64,000 nucleotides of DNA from CAVQBL01 sp963710715 (GTDB lineage: Bacteria; Pseudomonadota; Gammaproteobacteria; DSM-16500): the NCBI GenBank assembly GCA_963710715.1, contig CAVQBL010000018.1:62001-126000 (forward strand), read 5' to 3'. Both the position numbers and the translations under genes were made by a program. Under the pieces are notes generated by a model, which saw only the letters and a list, made by a program, of their open reading frames with translations, had not been told where the DNA came from and did not search any database. This document shows positions 32,159 to 41,654 of the stretch, piece by piece (the stretch's first letter is position 1; each line of letters starts with the position of its first letter).

Positions 32159-34696
32159 ATGCTTAGAAAAACCAATACAAGCGAGACGACTGGATCAGAA
32201 AACTCTCTTACTCAAGAAACAGGTACAGCGCAAGCTAATACAAATACCGGTAGTACTGATAGTACAACCGAGACAGGATCACTTCCTGCACCCAGTGCGC
32301 CGCTAGATGAAAAAACCCCACCAGAAAAATCTTATTTTAAAGTTATTCAAGACACAGTTGATGAGGATGAAGAAGTTGTTTACACAGCGCTAAATTTAGA
32401 AAAGAAGAAGTCTTCCAAAATAGGTAAAATAACAGCTAATAATGGCATGATTCCTTTGCAATTTGCTGCAAGCTGCGGTAATTATGGGGCAGTAAAGTGG
32501 GTGCAAAAAGAAGAATTACATTATTGGGTTGGTTTAAAGAGGATTCCTGATCTTTATTATGAAACAAAAGCACAGGGTCCAGCATTACAATTTACTGTAA
32601 GTTATCCAGATTCTTGTGAAGAAAAAGAAATTAACGGCAACAAAGAGAGCAAAGAATCGCGTACGGACTTAAAGACCAAAAATAAACGCAATATTATCGA
32701 CTCTTTAATGGACGCACACGCGGATGATAAATTTACAGATGCAACGTATTTTGCACCCATTATTAAATCCGCATGCGAAAAGAAAAATTTCTATTTTCTA
32801 GGTAGGTTTATTGTCCGACTAGAAAGAGTATTAGAAAAGAGAAAAGAACAAAGCTTTTTAAGCGAGAATCAATTTAATGTGTTATTAAAGCTCATCATCG
32901 ATGCAAGTCTAGATAATAATCAAAGTCGTATAGCCACCTATTTACTGAGTAAAGATTGGTGTTTTCGAGTGGTATATCGATATTCTGACGAACACGGGTC
33001 AGATATAAAAAAATGCTTGGAAAAATGGGATATAGAGCCGCTAAAAGTTTTGCTTGATAAGTGGTATAGTAAATATAAGCATTATGAAAGAATTTTTAAT
33101 GACGATGATCTCAATAAATGCATTCGACAATGTATAGAAACAGAAAATATAGAGTTGCTAAAAGTTTTAATTAAGTGTTCCAATCGTCGGATTAATGACG
33201 TTGATTATGTCTCATGTGTTTTTGCTTATTTAAACGAAGATAAGTCCCGTAAACAAAATGCGCAAATTTTTCTGAGCCTAGTGAATTTTCACAAAGTTCT
33301 GATAACACATGTACTCACTGTTTGTGAGTCTAATGTATTTACTGATGAAGAAAAATCGCAGTTGCTTTTAGCATTTTGTAAGAATAGTAATAATAAAATT
33401 TATTTATATAGTAATCCTCAATTATTTGATAAAAAGATACAAGAAATTTTTTCTCGTATCCGGTCTTTCAATAATCCTGATTTAATAAGAGCTTTTAGTG
33501 CTTGTCTGCATATCTCTCAGCTTACGGAGGAGAGATCCGATCTTACAAATATAAAAGTAAAATATGCATTGGGTTCAGAGCAGGAGATTAAGTTTGCTGT
33601 TGGTCCCCAAGAAGGGCACCTATACTCAAGTTACAATTATCGAGAAAAGTTTCATGAATATCTACGCGAAGCTACGAAAAGCGATATAGAAAATGAAAAG
33701 ATAGAGCTATTAAAACGCTTAGTGGATGGAGGGATTCTTAACCCTAATAACGAATGGAAATATCAACCACCTCAATCTGATTCTGGTAGCGCAAAACCAG
33801 TAACGAATTATTTGGCACTTCAAAAGTGGATTGTGTCATATGATCCTAAAAATAATGAGAAGCTTCTTGCTGATGCTAAAATGATATTGAATAGAATGGA
33901 TCGTAAGGATGTTGATCATCTATTAAATTTGTATGCGCAGCGATTTTTAACTAAATTTCCAGAAATTATAGAATTACTGCGTGATCAGTTACGAGAAATA
34001 ACTCCTGTGCACGGCACAGCAGTCGTTGCGAGTGCACCGCCGCAGGATGAGAAAAAAGAGAAAAAAAATGTTCTCGTTGTTGATGAATCTAAAACGGCTG
34101 TAAGCATGTCTAATGTACCTGCTGATTCACTGCCAGCGCCTTGTAATCCTAGTCTCTCTAATAATGTGTCCTCGCCTGCCGCACAACTAGAAGGCATCGA
34201 GGAAGGAAAGGTTACTCCTGTTATTTCGAATAATTCAAACTCAGATTCTCAACCTGAACCAGGCGGCGAATCAGAAGTTGTTGCGTTACCTCAAGATGTG
34301 GAAGGGCAGAAGACTGCATCGGATTCTAAGCATGTTCAAGATTCGACTATAAAAGAATTGAAACAAACTAATGATGGTGCAATTACCCCAATAACAAGGG
34401 CATTAAATGCTTTATCTATTTTCTCTAATCCTTTATGTACTTTATCGTCCCAGAGTACTCCGGAGCAGCAAGCTACAGATGCGGCTGATATACTCAAACT
34501 ACTATTGAGAAACTCTAAGTTTTACCCAATTCGCCCCGAATATTACAGGATGTTAAGACAAACAGGAAAGGCGTTAATAGACGCAGTAGAGCTTTATATT
34601 CACAATGATAACCTTGCATCGGAAACAGAAACAAATGCATCGTCTCAGCTTCAGGCTATTTCTTCTGTAAAAACGAAACCGTTTCCATCAGGATAA
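32159..34696 (+). CDS. Large unknown protein with an ankyrin-like start, effector-like
   Basis: About 845 residues from the ATG at 32159, which has GAGGAA four bases upstream; an ATG at 32147 is also in frame. A Ser/Thr-rich N-terminus is followed by one ankyrin-like unit (NGMIPLQFAASCGNYGAVKWV), long helical repeats in the middle with paired leucine patterns (EPLKVLLDKW, ELLKVLIKC), and an acidic Pro/Ser-rich linker (about 630-760). A last helical domain closes it. SLPAP occurs in both linkers. No enzyme motif is seen. Size, lack of signal peptide and insertion between duplicated flanks suggest a secreted substrate; this is inference. Confidence 0.7.
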   Translation: MLRKTNTSETTGSENSLTQETGTAQANTNTGSTDSTTETGSLPAPSAPLDEKTPPEKSYFKVIQDTVDEDEEVVYTALNLEKKKSSKIGKITANNGMIPLQFAASCGNYGAVKWVQKEELHYWVGLKRIPDLYYETKAQGPALQFTVSYPDSCEEKEINGNKESKESRTDLKTKNKRNIIDSLMDAHADDKFTDATYFAPIIKSACEKKNFYFLGRFIVRLERVLEKRKEQSFLSENQFNVLLKLIIDASLDNNQSRIATYLLSKDWCFRVVYRYSDEHGSDIKKCLEKWDIEPLKVLLDKWYSKYKHYERIFNDDDLNKCIRQCIETENIELLKVLIKCSNRRINDVDYVSCVFAYLNEDKSRKQNAQIFLSLVNFHKVLITHVLTVCESNVFTDEEKSQLLLAFCKNSNNKIYLYSNPQLFDKKIQEIFSRIRSFNNPDLIRAFSACLHISQLTEERSDLTNIKVKYALGSEQEIKFAVGPQEGHLYSSYNYREKFHEYLREATKSDIENEKIELLKRLVDGGILNPNNEWKYQPPQSDSGSAKPVTNYLALQKWIVSYDPKNNEKLLADAKMILNRMDRKDVDHLLNLYAQRFLTKFPEIIELLRDQLREITPVHGTAVVASAPPQDEKKEKKNVLVVDESKTAVSMSNVPADSLPAPCNPSLSNNVSSPAAQLEGIEEGKVTPVISNNSNSDSQPEPGGESEVVALPQDVEGQKTASDSKHVQDSTIKELKQTNDGAITPITRALNALSIFSNPLCTLSSQSTPEQQATDAADILKLLLRNSKFYPIRPEYYRMLRQTGKALIDAVELYIHNDNLASETETNASSQLQAISSVKTKPFPSG

Positions 34697-35071
34697 AACA
34701 AACGTACTCTTCATCACCGCATCATGCGTAATGAAAATTAAAATCATGAGTAAAAAAATATAACTCATCACTCCTATCCAACGGGGAGTGATTTTTTTCA
34801 ATAATAGGAGCAGAGTGACTCCTACAGCAAAAATAAATAATAATAAATAAGCTGCTTGTATCCAGGGTGTGTGGAAGGTGAAGTGTTTAGGGTAAACGAG
34901 TAGTGTTCCAGTGAGTAAAGCAAAAACGCATAACGCCAAAATGATTTTATTAATATAAAAGAGCGTACTTGATTGTGCTGAGCGCATTACTAAAACGATA
35001 CAACAAAAGAGTGCGCCTAGTAGACCTAAGGCTAAAAGAACATGAATGAATTTTAAAAAATGAATTCCCAT
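34688..35071 (-). CDS. Four-helix membrane protein downstream of coxC
   Basis: About 127 residues with four hydrophobic helices, beginning MGIHFLKFIHVLLALGLLGA. The HVLLAL pattern recalls SirB2- or DUF2269-type proteins, but I cannot assign it firmly. It follows the coxC stop directly, so it is probably cotranscribed and may assist the oxidase. The last four codons have been altered by the neighbouring insertion: a duplicated copy of its old end lies at 31958. A longer frame to 35116 would overlap coxC. Confidence 0.65.
   Translation of the reverse strand: MGIHFLKFIHVLLALGLLGALFCCIVLVMRSAQSSTLFYINKIILALCVFALLTGTLLVYPKHFTFHTPWIQAAYLLLFIFAVGVTLLLLLKKITPRWIGVMSYIFLLMILIFITHDAVMKSTFVLS
34695..34746. 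repeat. 52-bp direct repeat, right copy
   Basis: This is the partner of 31958-32009; it forms the 3' end of the membrane-protein gene on the minus strand. It marks the right edge of the inserted segment that carries the large effector-like gene, whose stop codon overlaps it. Confidence 0.85.
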
Positions 35072-35079
35072 CAATCCCA

Positions 35080-35964
35080 CTACAACCAATAAACAAATAC
35101 AAACAAAAATAGCCAAACTACGTCAACAAAGTGCCAATACCATGACACGGCTTCAAACGCGAAATGATTATGTTTATTGAAATCACGTTTAAGCATACGA
35201 TACAAAATAACGATCAAACCGATGGTTCCAATCGTGACGTGCAAACCGTGAAAACCGGTTAACATGAAGAATGTTGTACCATAAATACCGGATCCGAGTG
35301 TTAAACCTTTTTCTACATAGGCAATAGAGTATTCATGCGCTTGTAAACAGAGGAAGACAACACCCAGCACAACCGTTAAAAATTGGAAAATCAACATAGT
35401 GTTGCGCCGGTTTTTTAATAAGCTCCAGTGCGCAACAGTAATGGTTAAGCCGCTGGTTAAAAGAATTAAGGTATTGATTGCAGGAATGCCCCAGGCTTCC
35501 ATAACGGATTCGGGTCCCATAAACGCACCTGGATTGGGATTTTTTAATAATGGCCATGCTTCTTGAAAGCCAGGCCATAAGACTAAGTGACTGGCAACTT
35601 CGTGTGATTGGCCGCCGAGAATTGGGAGAACAAAAATGCGCACATAAAATAAGGCACCAAAAAACGCACCGAAAAACATGACTTCTGAGAAAATAAACCA
35701 ACACATCCCCCAGCGGAAAGAACGATCAACTTGTTTGTTTTGTAATATTCCCGCGCGGTTTTCCTGAATGACAGTCCCAAACCAGCCATAAATCATATAG
35801 ATCAGCATCAATATGCCGAAAAACATCAGGTAAGGGCCAAACCAAGCGTTATGTAACCAATTTGCAGCGCCAACGACAGTGCAAATCAGCGCAATCGATC
35901 CTTTTAATGGCCAGCTGCTGGGAGATGGCAAATAATATTTATTTTCGACTTTATGATGTGCCAT
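35080..35964 (-). CDS. coxC: Cytochrome c oxidase subunit III
   Basis: This 294-residue protein with seven membrane helices contains the subunit III hallmarks WGMCWFIFSEVMFFGAFF, FHGLHVTIG and the terminal SWYWHFVDVVWLFLF. It stabilises the proton-pumping aa3 oxidase. It is encoded on the opposite strand to coxB/coxA and about 1.7 kb from them, separated by a multihaem cytochrome gene, so the usual coxB-A-G-C order has been split. A half-repeat of the GTCATTGCGAG family lies just upstream (35989-36010). Confidence 0.95.
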   Translation of the reverse strand: MAHHKVENKYYLPSPSSWPLKGSIALICTVVGAANWLHNAWFGPYLMFFGILMLIYMIYGWFGTVIQENRAGILQNKQVDRSFRWGMCWFIFSEVMFFGAFFGALFYVRIFVLPILGGQSHEVASHLVLWPGFQEAWPLLKNPNPGAFMGPESVMEAWGIPAINTLILLTSGLTITVAHWSLLKNRRNTMLIFQFLTVVLGVVFLCLQAHEYSIAYVEKGLTLGSGIYGTTFFMLTGFHGLHVTIGTIGLIVILYRMLKRDFNKHNHFAFEAVSWYWHFVDVVWLFLFVFVYWL

Positions 35965-36024
35965 TTTATATTCTCCTCATTATAACTTCGTCATTGCGAG
36001 CCTCACGCTTTAGCTGACGGAGTT

Positions 36025-37596
36025 TTACCACAACTCGTAATTCTTGCCCGACGCACTTTCCTGCATCATGTATTTAATCGCTGCTTTTAACTCAAGATCA
36101 GAACACGTTGGGCAAGCGCCATGCGGTGGGTGGCCTTGCTGACCCGTGACGACATTTTCAAATATTTTTAAGAAGCCCATATTAATAATAGGATCCCAAG
36201 CTTTTTTATTGCCAATTTTCGGTGCATGATTCACGCCAGCATCATGGCAAGTACTGCAATTGGCTTCATAAATACGTTTGCCATCAGCCAAGGTTAAATT
36301 TTTGGGTTTTTGCGGAATAGATTTCCTGGCTTTGCCAGTGACGGAAGCCAACATGTAGTCAACACTTAGCTTAATATCATTATCATTGCAAGAAAGACAA
36401 GTTCCTTTTGCAGGCATGCCACCTTTGCCTTGAATAGCATTCATGTAAATTTTATCTATGCCATTTTTGAGTAACGGATCCCAATCAGAGGGGTCTCCGA
36501 ATTTGGGTGCATTACCTGCGCCCGTTGCGTGACAACCAGAGCAGTAATTTTCATAAATTGCTTTACCCACATTGCCTGTGGGTCGCGGTGGAGTAGTGCT
36601 TTGCACGGATTTTAAGTAAGTAGCAATAGACACTAAGTCAGAATGTGATAAGTAACGTAAGCTATCATGATTGGCTTCGAGCATAGGGCCTTTGATTTTA
36701 CCACCACCAATCATTTTATCTTTAGTAAATACGTCTACAATTTCATCTATGGTAATTTTGTCTAGATTAGCTTTGCTGATATTGGGTGCCAAATAACCTT
36801 GGATTTTTGCTCCAGACAATTGGTATTTTTTAATTGGCGCGCCTAACGATAACTTATCGCTGACAATATAATAAGAAGGGGAATGACACATTGCGCAATG
36901 GCCTAAGCCTTCCACTATATAAGCACCGCGGTTCCACTGTTCTGATTGCTTGGGATCAGGTTTAAATTCTCCCGCATTTTGATGCGTGAAAAATAACATA
37001 CGCCAACCTAACTGTAAGAAACGTTGGTTAAAGGGCGCAACCATTTCATTGGGGTGATTTTTTTGTAATACAGGAGGTATACGATCTAAATACGCTTTAA
37101 TTGCCCGTAAATCATCATGGGTAATTTTGCTGAAATAATAATAGGGAAAAGCAGGATAGTAATAGTGCCCACTGGGTGAAATGCCCTGAGTCATGGCTTT
37201 AATGAATTGTTCTTCTGTCCAGTTACCTATGCCAGTTTCTTTATCGGGTGTAATGTTAGGCGCATAAATGGTGCCGAAAGGGGTTTGCATGGGGAGCCCA
37301 CCAGCAAAAGATTTGGCTTTTTCTCTTTCAGGAGTGTTTGTATGGCACGCGATACAATCGCCTGCCTTAACTAAGTATTCGCCACGTTTGATAAGATCAG
37401 CATCTTTATCCGTGGCTTTAACGGATGGATAGGTGGGGTAATAAGGTTCTTCTTCCTCTGTTGTTAGCATGGCGTGGAGATTTTTTTGGATTCCGCTAAA
37501 AACATATATCCCTATGATAATCATGATTAAAAGTAAAACGCCAATAATTCTAACGAGTTTTTTTTGTGATAAGATTTTTTGGATCAAATTGTTCAC
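36025..37596 (-). CDS. Four-haem membrane-anchored cytochrome c, ADH-subunit-like plus two c5 domains
   Basis: This 523-residue protein has an N-terminal anchor (about 16-34) and four haem motifs: CIACH, CAMCH, CSGCH and CSTCH. The first two fall in a region like the cytochrome subunit of alcohol/gluconate dehydrogenases (GGLPMQTPFG, YAPNITPD). The last two are cytochrome c5-like modules, each with the second disulfide-type CxxC (GTCLSCND, GACPTCSD) after GGMPAKG or HPPHG. The composite is unusual. It is divergent from coxB, suggesting it feeds electrons to the oxidase. Confidence 0.85.
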   Translation of the reverse strand: MNNLIQKILSQKKLVRIIGVLLLIMIIIGIYVFSGIQKNLHAMLTTEEEEPYYPTYPSVKATDKDADLIKRGEYLVKAGDCIACHTNTPEREKAKSFAGGLPMQTPFGTIYAPNITPDKETGIGNWTEEQFIKAMTQGISPSGHYYYPAFPYYYFSKITHDDLRAIKAYLDRIPPVLQKNHPNEMVAPFNQRFLQLGWRMLFFTHQNAGEFKPDPKQSEQWNRGAYIVEGLGHCAMCHSPSYYIVSDKLSLGAPIKKYQLSGAKIQGYLAPNISKANLDKITIDEIVDVFTKDKMIGGGKIKGPMLEANHDSLRYLSHSDLVSIATYLKSVQSTTPPRPTGNVGKAIYENYCSGCHATGAGNAPKFGDPSDWDPLLKNGIDKIYMNAIQGKGGMPAKGTCLSCNDNDIKLSVDYMLASVTGKARKSIPQKPKNLTLADGKRIYEANCSTCHDAGVNHAPKIGNKKAWDPIINMGFLKIFENVVTGQQGHPPHGACPTCSDLELKAAIKYMMQESASGKNYELW

Positions 37597-37705
37597 GCCA
37601 CTGCCCTTTATGTCTTAATGAAACTATACGAAGTTGGGAATTATATCGTTTTTAATTAAAGGAACAATATATCTTGTTTGAGTTATTTGTGAAATATGAT
37701 TAAAT

Positions 37706-38899
37706 ATGTCGCCTTATGATAAGAATATAATCCTAAATAGGTTTTCTCTTATGCAGCATTGGATAAATCGAATAATCCTAATTTTATGTTCCTGCTTCTT
37801 TAGCATGACAGCGTATGCAACGCCGGGTATCAATATGCCCGAAGGTGCTTCTCTGATTAGTCGCCAGATTTACGATTTACATATGGCTGCATTTTATGTT
37901 TGCTGCGTTATCGGCATAGTGGTTTTCGGGGTATTAATTTACTCATTGGTTAAATTCCGTAAATCAAAAGGTGCAAAAGCTGTACACTTTCACGAACATT
38001 TAGGAATTGAAATTGCTTGGACAACTATTCCATTCTTAATCTTGGTTGGTTTGGCAATTCCTGCGACCATTGTTTTAATGAATATCCATAATACTGCAGA
38101 GTCAGCTTTAACGATTAAAGTAACTGGATACCAATGGAAGTGGAAATATGAGTATCTAGACCAAGGGATTAGCTTTTTTAGTAATCTTTCTACAACTCAG
38201 GATCAAATTCTGGGAAGAGCTCCAAAAAGTGAGTGGTTTTTATTAGAAGTTGATAATCCAGTCGTTGTTCCTGTTAATACCAAAGTAAAATTATTAGTCA
38301 CCGCAGATGACGTGATTCATTCGTGGTGGGTGCCGGAAGTGGGTGTGAAACAAGATGGAATTCCAGGATTTATCAATGAAAACTGGATGTATATTACCAA
38401 GCCTGGTAAATATCGTGGACAATGCGGTGAGTTATGCGGTGTCAATCATGGATTTATGCCTATTGTGATTGAAGCTGTGTCACAACCCGAATTTGATCAA
38501 TGGGTTCTCGCGCATAGAAAAAGTATAAAGGGCACAGCTAAGGAAAATTTAGCGCCAATGGCGGAAGCCGATTTGCTCACACAAGGTAAAGCTGGTTATG
38601 AAAAATTCTGTATTATGTGCCATCAAAGTACAGGCTTGGGTTTACCACCCAGCTTCCCAGCGCTTAAAAAGAGTCGTGTTGTGACTGGGCCCATGCAAGC
38701 CAATATTAGTTATGTCATGAGCGGTGTTCCAGGCACAGCGATGCAGGCATTTGCTGAGCAGATAGATGATAGAACCATGGCGGCAATTATTACTTATGTG
38801 CGTCATGAATGGGGAAATGATGTTGTGATTAAGAAGCGTAAATATCCTCTTAATGCACAGCCGCAGGATGTAGAGAATGTGAGGCAGGGGAAGAAATAA
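37706..38899 (+). CDS. coxB: Cytochrome c oxidase subunit II fused to cytochrome c
   Basis: This 397-residue protein has a signal peptide ending near ASMTAYA-type sequence (CFFSMTAYATP), two membrane helices, the CuA site CGELCGVNHGFM with upstream VIHSWWVPEVG, and a C-terminal cytochrome c domain with CIMCHQSTG and the axial methionine region MQAFAEQ. It accepts electrons from cytochrome c. The ATG at 37751 (MQHWIN) is as plausible as 37706 because it starts directly at the signal peptide. Confidence 0.94.
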   Translation: MSPYDKNIILNRFSLMQHWINRIILILCSCFFSMTAYATPGINMPEGASLISRQIYDLHMAAFYVCCVIGIVVFGVLIYSLVKFRKSKGAKAVHFHEHLGIEIAWTTIPFLILVGLAIPATIVLMNIHNTAESALTIKVTGYQWKWKYEYLDQGISFFSNLSTTQDQILGRAPKSEWFLLEVDNPVVVPVNTKVKLLVTADDVIHSWWVPEVGVKQDGIPGFINENWMYITKPGKYRGQCGELCGVNHGFMPIVIEAVSQPEFDQWVLAHRKSIKGTAKENLAPMAEADLLTQGKAGYEKFCIMCHQSTGLGLPPSFPALKKSRVVTGPMQANISYVMSGVPGTAMQAFAEQIDDRTMAAIITYVRHEWGNDVVIKKRKYPLNAQPQDVENVRQGKK

Positions 38900-38910
38900 A
38901 GGTAACTATT

Positions 38911-38984
38911 CACGCCGTCACTTATCACCATTCTGGATTGCCACGCCTCACATAAAGCAAAGGCGTGAGGCTCGCAATGACGAG
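38911..38984. repeat. Palindromic repeat (GTCATTGCGAG family) between coxB and coxA
   Basis: TTCTGGATTGCCACGCCTCAC is followed by AAAGCAAAGGCGTGAGGCTCGCAATGACGAG, where GCCTCAC pairs with GTGAGGC. The right half is nearly identical to the last 60 bases of the copy at 45886-46013, including the trailing TTCTTTTTG, which suggests recent spread within the locus. Confidence 0.8.
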
Positions 38985-39024
38985 TTCTTTTTGAGCGACT
39001 GACTGTTTTTATCTAGGAGTTCTT

Positions 39025-40623
39025 ATGAGTGCAACAACCCACCACGACTCAACGCACCATGATGATCATCACCATGGACCCGAAAAAGGATTAAAGCGTT
39101 GGTTGTTTACTACCAATCATAAGGATATTGGCACACTGTATTTATTTTTCAGTTTGATTATGCTGTTTATTGGCGGCGTGATGGCGCTCATCATCCGTGT
39201 TGAATTATTTGAACCGGGGAGAGTTCTTATCGATCCCGAGTTTTTCAATCAAATGACAACTATGCATGGTTTAATCATGGTGTTTGGCGTGATCATGCCA
39301 GCGATGGCGGGTCTGGCTAACTGGATGATCCCCATGATGATTGGTGCACCTGATATGGCATTGCCGCGACTCAATAACTGGAGTTTTTGGTTATTGCCAT
39401 TTGCTTTCAGTATGTTGTTAAGCACAATGTTTATGAATGGTCCAGCCCCCGATTTTGGCTGGACGTTTTATGCGCCTTTATCAACTACCTATGGCCCGCA
39501 GAGTACTGACTTTTTCATTTTTTCAATTCACATGATGGGTGCCTCTTCCATCTTGGCTTCTTTAAATATTGTAGTAACCATTTTCAATATGCGTGCGCCT
39601 GGCATGACATGGATGAAATTATCCATGTTTGTTTGGAGTTGGTTGGTGACAGCGTTTTTATTATTAGCGGTGATGCCAGTACTCGCAGGCTGCGTTACTA
39701 TGATGTTAATGGATAGGCATTTTCATACCAGTTTTTTCAATGCTGCCGGTGGCGGTGATCCTATTTTATTTCAGCATGTTTTCTGGTTTTTTGGTCATCC
39801 TGAAGTGTATATTTTAATTCTTCCGGGATTTGGTGTGATTTCTGAAGTGATTGCAACTTTTTCACGTAAACCATTATTCGGTTATCGATTCATGGTGTAT
39901 GCAACAATCATTATTGCAATACTTGGGTTTATTGTGTGGATGCATCATATGTTTACGACCGGTGCGCCGCTTGCAGCACAACTTTATTTTATGTATGCCA
40001 CAATGTTGATTGCTGTGCCAACGGGAATTAAAGTATTTAACTGGGTAGCGACTTTATTTAAAGGTTCTATTACTTTTGAAACGCCCATGTTATTTGCCTT
40101 GGGTTTTTTAGTGATGTTTACTATCGGTGGTTTTTCTGGGTTGATGTTAGCATTAGTGCCAGCGGATTATCAGTATCGCGATAGTTATTTTGTTGTTGCG
40201 CATTTCCATTATGTGCTGGTTTCTGGATCGTTATTTACTATTATTGCTGCAGTTTATTTTTGGTTACCGAAATGGACTGGGCAAATGTACAGTGAGCGAC
40301 TTGGACAATGGCATTTTTGGTTGTCAACCATTGGTATGAATCTGACTTTTTTGCCTATGCACTTTTTAGGATTAGCTGGCATGCCGCGGCGTATTCCAGA
40401 TTATGCATTGCAATTCACTGACTTTAATCAAATGTGTACAGTAGGAGCGTTTATCTTTGGTTTTGCGCAATTAATCTTTTTATACATTATCTTGAAAGCA
40501 TGTTTCGGTAAGCGTAGGCATCACGTGAGTGATGAAGTGTGGGAAGGTGCAAAAGGTTTAGAGTGGACAATTCCTTCACCCGCTCCGTATCATACTTTTG
40601 AAACCGCGCCAGTTGTGAAATGA
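39025..40623 (+). CDS. coxA: Cytochrome c oxidase subunit I
   Basis: This 532-residue, twelve-span catalytic subunit has a histidine-rich N-terminus, MHGLIMVFGVIMP (haem a ligand), WFFGHPEVYILILPGFG (CuB histidine and the cross-linked tyrosine), HHMFTTG (CuB pair) and VVAHFHYVLVSG (haem ligands). Length is normal. It overlaps ctaG by four bases. AGGAG sits seven bases ahead of the ATG. Confidence 0.97.
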   Translation: MSATTHHDSTHHDDHHHGPEKGLKRWLFTTNHKDIGTLYLFFSLIMLFIGGVMALIIRVELFEPGRVLIDPEFFNQMTTMHGLIMVFGVIMPAMAGLANWMIPMMIGAPDMALPRLNNWSFWLLPFAFSMLLSTMFMNGPAPDFGWTFYAPLSTTYGPQSTDFFIFSIHMMGASSILASLNIVVTIFNMRAPGMTWMKLSMFVWSWLVTAFLLLAVMPVLAGCVTMMLMDRHFHTSFFNAAGGGDPILFQHVFWFFGHPEVYILILPGFGVISEVIATFSRKPLFGYRFMVYATIIIAILGFIVWMHHMFTTGAPLAAQLYFMYATMLIAVPTGIKVFNWVATLFKGSITFETPMLFALGFLVMFTIGGFSGLMLALVPADYQYRDSYFVVAHFHYVLVSGSLFTIIAAVYFWLPKWTGQMYSERLGQWHFWLSTIGMNLTFLPMHFLGLAGMPRRIPDYALQFTDFNQMCTVGAFIFGFAQLIFLYIILKACFGKRRHHVSDEVWEGAKGLEWTIPSPAPYHTFETAPVVK

Positions 40624-41228
40624 AAAACTTCCATGAAACGCCGCCGGATTCTCCTCGAAGGGATTTAAAGAGCCACAAACGTTTGACGTTAATTTTAGTT
40701 TGTGGTGTTATCTTTATGTTTGCTTTTTGTTATATGTTAGTGCCGCTATTTCAAATCGTATGTAAATCTCAAGGCATTAATGGCAAAGGTGCTAATTCTG
40801 CATCCGCTATTGATCCAAATATGCAAGTTGATAAATCCAGAGTTATTAAAGTAACTTTTTCAACTTCTCTTCATGGGCCACTGAAATTTAAATTTATTCC
40901 TTTGCAACGTCATATTCAAATTCATCCTGGTGAAACCAAGCTCATTTATTTTTTTGCGGAAAATCAAATGGGAAAAGAAATTACCGTGCAAGCTATTCCA
41001 AGTGTCACGCCTACTGATGGTGCGCGATTTTTAAAAAAGACAGAATGTTTTTGCTTTACCCAGCAATATTTTTTCCAAGGCGAAAAAGCCGATATGCCGG
41101 TTTATTTTTTTATTGATCCTGCTGTGCCTAAAGAAATCAAAGAAATTACGTTGTCGTACACACTGTTTGATGCCAGCGGATTTGAAAAAAATCAAGAGCG
41201 GTTTACGAAGGGTAGAATTAATTTATAA
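40620..41228 (+). CDS. ctaG: Cytochrome c oxidase assembly protein CtaG (Cox11)
   Basis: This 202-residue protein has a single N-terminal anchor and the Cox11 copper site ECFCFTQQ, followed by PVYFFIDP and ITLSYTLFDA. It delivers copper to CuB of subunit I. It is coupled to coxA by an ATGA overlap. The PIN-toxin gene converges on it with three bases between stops. Confidence 0.95.
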   Translation: MKNFHETPPDSPRRDLKSHKRLTLILVCGVIFMFAFCYMLVPLFQIVCKSQGINGKGANSASAIDPNMQVDKSRVIKVTFSTSLHGPLKFKFIPLQRHIQIHPGETKLIYFFAENQMGKEITVQAIPSVTPTDGARFLKKTECFCFTQQYFFQGEKADMPVYFFIDPAVPKEIKEITLSYTLFDASGFEKNQERFTKGRINL

Positions 41229-41231
41229 TCC

Positions 41232-41654
41232 TTAGTGGGACAACTGCGATAAGGAAGTGATGAATTCTTCTGGGGAATATATCGTCATTTTGGCTTTATG
41301 AAAATCTTTGACATTTCGAGTCACAATGGCTTCTGCACCTGCATGAATGGCTGCTTCGTGTAATACCGCATCTTCAAAATCAGTAAAAGGGAGAAGTAGG
41401 GCAGAGGCAAGGATTGTTCTGTTGATGGGTGCTACTTCGAAAAGACGGAGAAGCTGTTCTATTGCTAAACGGCCTGTTTTAATTCCAAGAGCTTTTGTAA
41501 CAAGATAATGTACAGTCGTAACTGTCGTACCACCAATAAAAGTTGTTAGCCGCCCATGTTCAGTTTCTGCAAAGATCCATGCTGCTGCGAGGCTAAATGG
41601 CTTTCTTTCTAATAGATGATCTAGAACAATATTGGTATCGATCAATATTTTCAT
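41232..41654 (-). CDS. PIN-domain toxin of a module inside the oxidase locus
   Basis: This 140-residue PIN protein has LIDTNIVLDHLLERKPF (Asp 6), the middle acidic residues, DFEDAVLHEAA and IVTRNVKDFHKA. It is typical of VapC-type RNases paired with DUF6364-like antitoxins. It is encoded opposite to the cox genes and overlaps its antitoxin by four bases. Confidence 0.88.
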   Translation of the reverse strand: MKILIDTNIVLDHLLERKPFSLAAAWIFAETEHGRLTTFIGGTTVTTVHYLVTKALGIKTGRLAIEQLLRLFEVAPINRTILASALLLPFTDFEDAVLHEAAIHAGAEAIVTRNVKDFHKAKMTIYSPEEFITSLSQLSH

